Part shown: in pieces, positions 15,738 to 21,916 of the stretch | Layout: every line of letters begins with the position of its first letter | Numbering within the stretch: the first letter of the stretch is position 1 | Assembly: GCA_028691385.1 (NCBI GenBank) | Contig: JAQUZL010000018.1 | Span: 1 to 21,916 of the forward strand | DNA: 21,916 bases | Direction: 5' to 3' | DNA from: Oscillospiraceae bacterium | GTDB lineage: Bacteria; Bacillota; Clostridia; Oscillospirales; Oscillospiraceae | Translations under genes and position numbers: made by a program | The notes under the pieces: generated by a model | Seen by the model: only the letters and a program-made list of their open reading frames with translations | Database searches by the model: none | Told to the model about the DNA's origin: nothing

Positions 15738-17630
15738 TTGCCCGACCGATCCGACCGATTCATTTTCTCAAAGGCGGTGAGCCAAACGAAGTTTTCCTTT
15801 TTTCGCCGAACCGCGGCGCAGATGCGGCTCGCGGCGCATTTACTGCGCAAAAGCTTTGGCTCGGTTCTTCTGTTTGAGGCCGGCTTCAAGCTGGTTGGCG
15901 CAGCTGCATTCGGGCCTTTGTTCTACTTACTGTTTCACTTTGCGCTGTGGCTTGCGAAAATGCCATATCTGTCCAGCGCAAATCTGGTCCACTTTTTGCT
16001 GCGGCCAACGACGGTTTGCCTGCTGATACTGGTATTTTTCCTAATCTGTCTTTATGCGCTGTTTGATATTTGCGCGGTTCTGTTTTGCTATCATGAAATA
16101 TGGAGCGGTAACAGCGTCGGTCCAATCGACATGGTGAAGTTTGCCGCGGTGCAGTCACGGCGCCTGCTGCAGCGAAAAAACCTGATTCTGCCGCTGTTTA
16201 TGCTGATTATTGTCCCATTTGCGAATCTGGTTCTGATTCTCGGTTCCGTCCTCAGCTTCAAGCTGCCAACCTACCTGTTGAGTCTGATTCGACCGTATCG
16301 GCTGCAAATCGCAATTGTTTGCGGCATCATCGCCTTTTTATTTATGCTTTCGGTGCGGTGGCTGTACAGCCTGCATATTTTCATTCTGGAGCAGGCGCTC
16401 TTCTCGGACGCCGCGAAAAAGAGCGCAAAATTCGTGCGCGGTCACTTTTGGCAGGATTTGTTTGCGCATTTACTCTGGAATTTGATTGCACTTGCAATCT
16501 ACGCCGCAGTCGTCGCGCTGTGCGTTACGATTCTGGTTGTCGTAACCCGTCTGCTTTCCAACGTCTATCTGGCCTACGCCGTGGCAGGCTCGTCGCTGAT
16601 GATTCTTTTGGCGATTGCCGCCGGCATGTGCCTATTGTTTGACGTGCCGGACACCTTTGCGTTTGTCAGCGCGCTCTACTATAGCCGCAAGCAGGCGCTT
16701 GACGAGCCAATTCCCCAAACCAACTGTGAAATTCCACTGCCACGCGTGGCAAAGCGGTATGGGAAAATTTTTATCGCACTGCTCACCGCGTTCAGTCTGG
16801 CGCTCAACGGAAGCTACCTCTATCTTGGCGTCACCAACAAAATCGACTTCGGCACAGACCTCATCCGTTACTACACGATCTGCGCGCATCGCGGTTTTTC
16901 CTCCGAATACCCAGAAAACACCATGCCGGCCTTTCAGGCTGCGGTCGATCTCGGCGCGGACTGCCTGGAGCTTGACGTCCGTCAAGCCAGTGATGGCACG
17001 CTGGTCATCAGTCACGACGCCACCCTCAAGCGCACCGCCGGCGTCAGTATCGGCGTGTCGTCCTCGACCTATGCGGAGCTGACGCAGTATGACGTCGGCA
17101 GCAGCTTTTCCTCCGCCTTTTCCGGCATAACCATCCCAACACTGGAGGACGTGCTCCGCCTCGCGCGCGGCAGAACGCGGCTGAATATTGAGCTGAAGCC
17201 CAGTGTTTTTGACGCCGATCTGGAACAGCGTGTGATTGCGCTCGTGCGGCAGTATGGGATGCAGAACTTTTGCGTCCTGTCCTGCATGAATTACGACACT
17301 CTCAAGCGCATCAAAGAACTGGATTCCAACATAAAAACCGCTTATATCGCAACGATTGCCTATGGCAACTATGCAAGTCTTGAAGCAGCTGACGCGCTAT
17401 CGCTGCAGGCAACCTTTCTCACAAGCAGCGCAGTGAGCAAGGCGCACAGCGCCGGAAAAGCCGTCTACGCCTGGACGGTCAACACGCCGGCTGCCATCAA
17501 TGAGATGATGGAGCTGAATGTGGATGAAATTATCACCGACCTGCCAACGCTTGCCATCGAGCTGCGCACCGATTATACCCAGCGTGACTGGGTGACCACT
17601 ATGATTCAGGGCATTCTTGCAATTTTCTGA
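15738..17630 (+). CDS. Glycerophosphodiester phosphodiesterase with N-terminal multi-pass membrane domain
   Basis: GDPD enzymes hydrolyse glycerophosphodiesters to glycerol-3-phosphate and an alcohol. The first 370 or so residues hold about seven hydrophobic segments (near 44-72, 86-117, 149-174, 188-217, 238-270, 273-305 and 344-366), matching the membrane domain often fused to GDPDs in Firmicutes. The catalytic domain follows, with CAHRGFSSEYPENT (HRG near 383), LELDVRQ, ISHDATLKRT, LNIELKP, YAWTVN and DEIITDLP, so the active-site Glu, Asp and His residues are present. The start is uncertain. TTG at 15738 gives 630 residues but has no clear ribosome-binding site. GTG at 15777 follows AAAGG too closely, and ATG at 15822 also lacks a site. 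The catalytic domain probably faces the outside or associates with the membrane, which is inference. Confidence 0.88.
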   Translation: MPDRSDRFIFSKAVSQTKFSFFRRTAAQMRLAAHLLRKSFGSVLLFEAGFKLVGAAAFGPLFYLLFHFALWLAKMPYLSSANLVHFLLRPTTVCLLILVFFLICLYALFDICAVLFCYHEIWSGNSVGPIDMVKFAAVQSRRLLQRKNLILPLFMLIIVPFANLVLILGSVLSFKLPTYLLSLIRPYRLQIAIVCGIIAFLFMLSVRWLYSLHIFILEQALFSDAAKKSAKFVRGHFWQDLFAHLLWNLIALAIYAAVVALCVTILVVVTRLLSNVYLAYAVAGSSLMILLAIAAGMCLLFDVPDTFAFVSALYYSRKQALDEPIPQTNCEIPLPRVAKRYGKIFIALLTAFSLALNGSYLYLGVTNKIDFGTDLIRYYTICAHRGFSSEYPENTMPAFQAAVDLGADCLELDVRQASDGTLVISHDATLKRTAGVSIGVSSSTYAELTQYDVGSSFSSAFSGITIPTLEDVLRLARGRTRLNIELKPSVFDADLEQRVIALVRQYGMQNFCVLSCMNYDTLKRIKELDSNIKTAYIATIAYGNYASLEAADALSLQATFLTSSAVSKAHSAGKAVYAWTVNTPAAINEMMELNVDEIITDLPTLAIELRTDYTQRDWVTTMIQGILAIF

Positions 17631-17636
17631 GCCAGC

Positions 17637-17674
17637 AAAAAACCGGCACAGCGAAAAGCTGTGCCGGTTTTTTT
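17637..17674. terminator. Bidirectional Rho-independent terminator
   Basis: AACCGGCACAGC (17641-17652) pairs with GCTGTGCCGGTT (17658-17669), a perfect 12-bp stem with a 5-base loop. A-runs and T-runs flank it on both sides, so a T run follows the stem on either strand. It lies between the stop codons of two convergent genes, the phosphodiesterase and the IspH/S1 fusion, and should terminate both. Confidence 0.95.
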
Positions 17675-17681
17675 ATCTTGA

Positions 17682-19622
17682 TTATTCCTCGTCGGAATCC
17701 TGCTCCTCGCCGCCCTCAAGCAGCGCGCGGATCGACAAAGAAATGCGCTTTTTCTCCGTATCAATGTCAATGATCTTTGCTTCGACATCCTGGCCTTCGG
17801 TCAGTACATCGGAAGGCTTGCCAATGCGATGATCGGCAATCTGGGAAATATGGATCAGGCCATCGACGCCCGGAATGATTTCGGCAAACGCACCGAAGTC
17901 CATCATGCGGACAACCTTAGCGGTGATCACGTCGCCAACCTGATAGTTGGTGGTGAACACTGCCCAGGGGTTGTTCTCGGCAGTCTTGTAGCCCAGAGAA
18001 ATCTTCTTCTTTTCCGGATCCAGTGCAATGACATGCACCTTGATGACGTCGCCAACGGAAACGACGTCTGCCGGATTCTTGATGCGGTTCCAGCTCAACT
18101 CGGAAACGTGAACCATGCCATCGACGCCGCCGATGTCAACAAATGCGCCATAAGAGGTCAGGCTCTTGACAGTGCCCTCATACTCCTTGCCCACTTCGAT
18201 CTCGCTCCAGATCTTCTCGCTGGCAGCCTTGCGCGATTCTGCGCCCACTGCGCGAATCGAACCAACCACACGGCGACGGCCGCGGTTGACTTCGGTGATC
18301 TTCAGCTCGGTCGTCTTGTGCAGCAGCGTGCCAAGATCGCCATTCTTCGGAATGCCGGTCTGGGAGGCCGGAATAAACACGCGAACGCCCTTCACATCAG
18401 CAACCAGACCGCCCTTGTTCTGCTCTGTGATCGTGCCCTCGACGGACTGCTTGTCCTCGCAGACCTTCTCGATCTCATCCCAGAACTTCACTGCGTCCAG
18501 GCGCTTCTTGCTCAGCATAACGGTGCCTTCGCCATCATTCACGCGGACAACGACCACTTCGATCTCATCGCCCGGTTTGAAAGCCTCTTCCACCTTGACG
18601 TCGTTGAATTCGCTTGTCGGGATATAGCCGGCATGCTTGGTACCCAGATCGACATAGATCTCAGTCGGTGTGATGGACGTAATAACACCGGTTACCCTAT
18701 CTCCATTATTTAAAGTTTTGAAGGACTGCTCCAGCATCTCTGCAAAGCTTACTTCCTGAGTCCCTTCAACGATTGTCTCTTCGCTCATCTTATTGTTGAC
18801 CTCCTTTATAATCCACGGCGGCGTAGAAGCGCCTGCCGTGATACCAACAGTCGAAACACCTGTAAAATGCCGCATATCCAACTCATCGCATGACTCAATC
18901 AGTTGTACCTGATCGCAAGTGGCCCTGCAGATCTCGGCCAGATTCCTCGTATTGGAACTGTTTCTATCGCCGATCACTATCATTGCTTCACAGGATTTCG
19001 AAAGGGCTGCGGCCTCTTTCTGACGGTTCTCTGTCGCATCGCATATTGTATCGTATATTTTGAGATTTGTACACTGTTTTTTTAAAAAATTCACAGAACA
19101 TTTTAATTTGTCCTTGGTATTTGTGGTTTGGCTGACCACAATTGTGGGGAAATCCCAATTGACAGCGGAATTCTTCGTCCAAAGTGCTACCTCATCCGGC
19201 GTTTCAAAAATCAGTGGGTCATTGCACCAACTGGCAACGCCGATCACTTCCGGGTGATCCCGTTTGCCAAGAATGATGACGCGCTGTCCCTGCTCCGACG
19301 CACCGGAAACCAGCTTCTGGATGCGGCGCACATATGGGCATGTCGCATCCATCACTGTCACAGGCATGGCCTGCAGCCGGTCATAGGTTTCCTTTGTTTC
19401 GCCGTGGGAACGGATGATGACAATGCTGCCGGGCGGCGCCTGCGTGGGATCCGAAATCTCTCGCGCGCCTTGGGCGGCAAAGTGCGCCGTCACAAACCGG
19501 TTGTGAATCACCGGTCCAAGTGTGCAGACCGCCGTTCCCTCTGAAATCGCCCGCTCCACCAGCTTCACCGCGCGATCCACGCCAAAGCAAAAGCCGGCGG
19601 TTTCAGCAAGATTGATTTTCAT
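17682..19622 (-). CDS. ispH-rpsA: Fused 4-hydroxy-3-methylbut-2-enyl diphosphate reductase (IspH) / 30S ribosomal protein S1
   Basis: One 646-residue frame joins two proteins. Residues 1 to about 278 are IspH, the 4Fe-4S enzyme that makes IPP and DMAPP at the end of the MEP pathway. The cluster cysteines are Cys12 (GFCFGV), Cys95 (ATCPY) and Cys194 (ICDATENRQ), and family motifs PVIHN, RSHGE, NSSNT and GITAGASTP are present. Residues from 279 are S1 with four S1 RNA-binding repeats, starting near 309, 391, 474 and 560, of which the third and fourth are the most canonical (GAFVDIGG, GAFAEI). S1 helps mRNA bind the 30S subunit. The ATG at 19622 is preceded by GGTGAG, and the gene overlaps plsC by 20 bases. 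An alternative ATG lies at 19640. The fusion is known in Clostridia. A strong internal start site at the join is listed separately. Confidence 0.94.
   Translation of the reverse strand: MKINLAETAGFCFGVDRAVKLVERAISEGTAVCTLGPVIHNRFVTAHFAAQGAREISDPTQAPPGSIVIIRSHGETKETYDRLQAMPVTVMDATCPYVRRIQKLVSGASEQGQRVIILGKRDHPEVIGVASWCNDPLIFETPDEVALWTKNSAVNWDFPTIVVSQTTNTKDKLKCSVNFLKKQCTNLKIYDTICDATENRQKEAAALSKSCEAMIVIGDRNSSNTRNLAEICRATCDQVQLIESCDELDMRHFTGVSTVGITAGASTPPWIIKEVNNKMSEETIVEGTQEVSFAEMLEQSFKTLNNGDRVTGVITSITPTEIYVDLGTKHAGYIPTSEFNDVKVEEAFKPGDEIEVVVVRVNDGEGTVMLSKKRLDAVKFWDEIEKVCEDKQSVEGTITEQNKGGLVADVKGVRVFIPASQTGIPKNGDLGTLLHKTTELKITEVNRGRRRVVGSIRAVGAESRKAASEKIWSEIEVGKEYEGTVKSLTSYGAFVDIGGVDGMVHVSELSWNRIKNPADVVSVGDVIKVHVIALDPEKKKISLGYKTAENNPWAVFTTNYQVGDVITAKVVRMMDFGAFAEIIPGVDGLIHISQIADHRIGKPSDVLTEGQDVEAKIIDIDTEKKRISLSIRALLEGGEEQDSDEE
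18786..18804 (-). promoter_or_regulatory. Internal ribosome-binding site and ATG at the IspH/S1 boundary
   Basis: Within the fused frame, AAAGGAGGTC on the minus strand (GGAGG at 18804-18800) is followed 11 bases later by an in-frame ATG (18788-18786, Met279). The encoded residues are KEVNN then Met-Ser-Glu-Glu. This start would give a free 368-residue S1, the size of stand-alone four-repeat S1 proteins in Firmicutes. It is the best Shine-Dalgarno match in this operon, better than that of ispH itself. Use in the cell is inferred. Confidence 0.6.
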
Positions 19623-20211
19623 GTTTCTCACCCAGGGCATAGATTTTTTCCATCAACGCATCCGTACAGTCCTGCAGCTGCTCGGGCGTCAGCTTTGTGC
19701 CCGGCTGCGCCATTTTATAGGGCGCGCCGAAGGTCAATGTGACAGGCGTAAACGGGAAATGGCGCGGCGCAATGTACACGGGAACCACCAGACTGTCCGT
19801 TCGCGTGGCAAACAGCGCAGCGCCGGTCTTTGCGGGAATGCGTGCGCTCTCTTTCACGCGTGTTCCCTCCGGATAGACCAGCAGTCGTTCCCCATTTTTC
19901 AGGGTAGAAAGCGCCGTTTTGATTGCAGCAATATCATTGCTGCCCCGGTGAACGCCAAACACGCCGACCCATTTCAGCACGCGGCCGATAAATGGAATTT
20001 GCAAAAGAGACGCTTTGGCCATAATCCGTACTTTTCGCTGCGGGCCAAGCGCAAAGCAAAACCACAAGGGGTCAGCGTTTCCGCAGTGGTTCGAGCAGAA
20101 CAGCGCGCCGCCTTCCGGAATATTTGCTCTGCCCTGCACGCGAAATACCGGATGCCACACAAACATCGCGACGCGAACAAGGTAATGCACAAGGCAATGC
20201 AGGAAGTTCAT
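19603..20211 (-). CDS. plsC: 1-acyl-sn-glycerol-3-phosphate acyltransferase (PlsC family)
   Basis: Membrane-associated acyltransferase that converts lysophosphatidic acid to phosphatidic acid in phospholipid synthesis. The 202-residue length is at the short end of the family but complete. Motif I is NHCGNAD with His42 and Asp47, the catalytic pair. Motif II lies around VHRG (87-90), motif III is YPEGTR (113-118), and VVPVYIAP is motif IV. A hydrophobic N-terminal helix (about residues 4-22) probably anchors it. The ATG at 20211 overlaps the cmk stop as ATGA, with AAAGG directly before it, so translation is likely coupled. Its 3' end overlaps the IspH/S1 start by 20 bases. The order cmk-plsC-ispH is common in Clostridia, which supports the assignment. 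Confidence 0.92.
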   Translation of the reverse strand: MNFLHCLVHYLVRVAMFVWHPVFRVQGRANIPEGGALFCSNHCGNADPLWFCFALGPQRKVRIMAKASLLQIPFIGRVLKWVGVFGVHRGSNDIAAIKTALSTLKNGERLLVYPEGTRVKESARIPAKTGAALFATRTDSLVVPVYIAPRHFPFTPVTLTFGAPYKMAQPGTKLTPEQLQDCTDALMEKIYALGEKHENQSC

Positions 20212-20879
20212 CCTTTCAAAATCTCCTCAATAAACACCAGAATCATTTCTTCCGACTGTTCCAGACTCAGGTGCGTCGTATCGAGAATGACCGCATCCTC
20301 CGCGCAGCGGAGCGGCGCAATCTCGCGCTCAATATCCTTCCGATCCCGCTCATGCATTTGCTGCAGTACGGTTTCAAAATCGGCTTTTTCCCCTTTTGCC
20401 TGCAGCTCCGCCAGACGGCGCTGGGCGCGCACCTCATCGGAGGCCGTCAGGAAGATTTTCACCTTGGCGTCCGGGAGCACCACCGTGCCAATGTCGCGGC
20501 CATCCATCACAACATCATAGGCCGCTGCAACATCACGCTGCATCTGCAGCAAAAACGCGCGTACGCAGGCCATTGCGGCAACCTTGGATGCAGCGGCCGA
20601 AACCTCCGGCGTGCGGATTTTTCCGCTGACGTCCTCGCCGTTCAGCAGCATATGCTGCGCGCCGCCCTCATCATAGGTAATCTCAATCTTCGCATCGGGC
20701 AGCGCAGCTTCCACTTCATCGGCCTGCTGCAAATCAGCGCCGCGCATGGTTAAAAACCAAGCAACCGTACGGTAGATTGCCCCTGTGTCCACATAGTTGA
20801 AGCCAAGCTTTTTCGCAGTCATCTGCGCAAGTGTGCTTTTTCCTGCGCCGGAAGGCCCGTCGATTGCGATACTTTTCAT
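20208..20879 (-). CDS. cmk: (d)CMP kinase
   Basis: Cytidylate kinase phosphorylates CMP and dCMP to the diphosphates, in the cytosol. The 223 residues match the family (about 220). It shows the P-loop IDGPSGAGKST at 5-15, DTGAIYR for the nucleotide monophosphate site, VMDGRDIGTVV in the CMP-binding region, and SDEVRAQRR in the lid. The ATG at 20879 is chosen because the protein then begins directly at the family start (KSIAIDGPSG) and a GGGGG stretch lies seven bases upstream. An earlier in-frame start at 20969 would add 30 unrelated residues and overlap the upstream gene and the promoter. It is first in the cmk-plsC-ispH/rpsA operon. Confidence 0.95.
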   Translation of the reverse strand: MKSIAIDGPSGAGKSTLAQMTAKKLGFNYVDTGAIYRTVAWFLTMRGADLQQADEVEAALPDAKIEITYDEGGAQHMLLNGEDVSGKIRTPEVSAAASKVAAMACVRAFLLQMQRDVAAAYDVVMDGRDIGTVVLPDAKVKIFLTASDEVRAQRRLAELQAKGEKADFETVLQQMHERDRKDIEREIAPLRCAEDAVILDTTHLSLEQSEEMILVFIEEILKG

Positions 20880-20949
20880 TCCATAACCCCCAAAGTATTT
20901 GACTGCGTCGGCCGATTTCCGCACCAGCCGTTCCGCTAATTTCCGGCTT

Positions 20950-20979
20950 ATTATACCACAGGCGCGCATGATTTTGCAA
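20950..20979 (-). promoter_or_regulatory. Extended -10 promoter for the cmk-plsC-ispH/rpsA operon, overlapping the upstream stop codon
   Basis: On the minus strand TTGCAA (20979-20974, 4 of 6) lies 18 bases before a perfect TATAAT (20955-20950), which is preceded by TGG to give an extended -10 (TGnTATAAT). The TAA stop of the flavoprotein gene (20953-20951) lies inside the -10 hexamer. Transcription would start near 20943, leaving a leader of about 64 nt before cmk. Confidence 0.75.
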
Positions 20980-21916
20980 CCGCAGAAGCGGCCGCAAATC
21001 CGGTCGACCAGGCAATTTGGAGGTTAAACCCGCCTGTATAGGCGTCAAGATCCAGCACCTCGCCGGCAAAATACAAACCGCGCACCAATTTGGACTCCAT
21101 GGTGCCGGGCTGCACCTGAGATACGCACACGCCGCCGGAGGTCACAAGCGCCTCCTCTACCGGGCGAAGCCCTGCCAGCTCAATGGTGAAATGTTTCAGC
21201 TGCGCAATGAGGCTGTGCCGGTGCGCGCGCGTCACACTGTTCATGGGGGTGTTGGAGGGAATGCCGCTGCGAATCACCATCGCCGAAACAAGCTTTTGCG
21301 GCACCAGCGTGCGAAGCGCGTCCCCATAGAGCCGGTTCGGCTCTGCCGCGATTTCGCGCAGCAGCCGCGCGTCCAGCTTTTCCTCGCTGAGCGCAGGCTT
21401 GAGGTCAATCTCCACTGCATAGCTTCCCGGTGCGCGCATATGCGCGCTGGCGCTGAGAATCGTCGGGCCGTCCAGACCGAACTTCGTAAACTCCAGTTCC
21501 CCAAAGTCACTGTAGATGCTTTTTCCGTCTCGCAGCAGCTTCATGCCGGCGTTGCGTAGCGCCAGCCCCGCCATGCGCGCGCACCAGCTGCCCTTTTCCT
21601 GCATGGGCACCAGCGACGCAACCGGAGGTTCAATGGTATGGCCAACGTGCCGCGCAAGCTCATATCCGCTGCCGTCAGAGCCTGTTATGGGATACGAGCA
21701 GCCGCCGGTACACAGCAGCACATTGGGCGCAGACACAAGATCATGCCCGGCCTTTACGCCGCAAACCGCGCCGTCCCGGGTCAAGATTTCCGTCACGCAC
21801 TTTTGCTCCACCGTCACGCCCAGCGCAGCGAGTCTGCGCGAAAGCGCGTCGGTCACGTCCCGCGCGCGATCGGACTGCGGGAACACCCGCTTGCCGCGCT
21901 CGGTTTTGACCGGACA
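20951..21916 (-). CDS. NAD(P)/FAD-dependent oxidoreductase, HI0933 family (N-terminus outside window)
   Basis: The frame is open to the right edge, so the gene starts beyond it. About 321 of an expected 400-415 residues are visible, and the N-terminal FAD-binding dinucleotide fold is missing. Family features include TERGKRVFPQSDRARDV near the visible start (usual form ERGNRVFPxSD), VLLCTGGCSYPITGSDGSGYELA, the PPVASLVPM segment, TSGGVCVSQV and YFAGEVLDLDAYTGGFNLQIAWSTG at the FAD-binding C-terminus. The HI0933 family is annotated variously as aminoacetone-oxidase-like or BaiN-like flavoproteins, and the substrate of this one cannot be told from sequence. The gene commonly lies next to cmk in Clostridia. 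Its stop codon overlaps the promoter of the downstream operon. Confidence 0.9.
   Translation of the reverse strand, partial: CPVKTERGKRVFPQSDRARDVTDALSRRLAALGVTVEQKCVTEILTRDGAVCGVKAGHDLVSAPNVLLCTGGCSYPITGSDGSGYELARHVGHTIEPPVASLVPMQEKGSWCARMAGLALRNAGMKLLRDGKSIYSDFGELEFTKFGLDGPTILSASAHMRAPGSYAVEIDLKPALSEEKLDARLLREIAAEPNRLYGDALRTLVPQKLVSAMVIRSGIPSNTPMNSVTRAHRHSLIAQLKHFTIELAGLRPVEEALVTSGGVCVSQVQPGTMESKLVRGLYFAGEVLDLDAYTGGFNLQIAWSTGFAAASAVAKSCAPVV

Noticed and set aside
17829..18713. A 294-codon open frame on the plus strand opposite the S1 repeats
   Set aside because: S1 repeat motifs are unmistakable on the minus strand. The antisense frame is a by-product of codon bias and the repeated domain.
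17682..19622. Possible assembly error or lost stop codon creating the IspH/S1 frame
   Set aside because: The frame is open with a natural transition, both halves are complete, and the same fusion is known in Clostridia.

Overview
The window is a gene-dense stretch of chromosome from a Gram-positive anaerobe of the class Clostridia, most likely of the Oscillospiraceae/Ruminococcaceae type. That placement is an inference. It rests on moderately high GC content with G/C-rich third codon positions, AddA/AddB instead of RecBCD, the Asp23-like plus FakA pair, a CarD-family regulator, and a single reading frame joining IspH to ribosomal protein S1, an arrangement known in Clostridia. I see no tRNA, rRNA, CRISPR array, insertion sequence, phage gene or other sign of recent transfer. 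No gap between genes exceeds about 155 bases, and the longer ones hold promoters and terminators.

Left block (1-4294, plus strand): the 3' end of gpmI (glycolytic phosphoglycerate mutase), then a promoter and the closely spaced genes for an Asp23/Gls24-family protein, the fatty-acid kinase FakA and a GlgA-type glycogen synthase, closed by a strong terminator. A single-gene unit for a CarD-like RNA polymerase-binding protein follows (4308-4895).

Middle block (5024-15351, minus strand): a five-gene operon read right to left: an archaeal-type phosphoglycerate mutase homologue (apgM family), a DUF1015 protein, ispE (MEP isoprenoid pathway), addB and addA (double-strand break repair). Three of its four junctions overlap. 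The exception, ispE-addB, has a 45-nt gap with a strong hairpin across the ispE stop codon. A promoter sits just upstream of the apgM-family gene. The operon converges with the CarD gene across two hairpins.

Right block: two plus-strand membrane-protein genes (a DUF378 protein and a glycerophosphodiester phosphodiesterase with a multi-pass membrane domain) end at a bidirectional terminator. Facing them on the minus strand is cmk - plsC - ispH/rpsA (CMP kinase, lysophosphatidate acyltransferase, HMBPP reductase fused to S1), all overlapping. Its promoter overlaps the stop codon of the gene upstream, an HI0933-type flavoprotein cut by the right edge.

Most of this is housekeeping, and I do not see a clear new system. 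The points most worth checking are a strong internal ribosome-binding site placed exactly at the IspH/S1 boundary, a GlgA lacking the usual donor-binding lysine of its KTGGL motif, and the apgM-family/DUF1015 pair, whose job is unlikely to be ordinary glycolysis because gpmI is also present.
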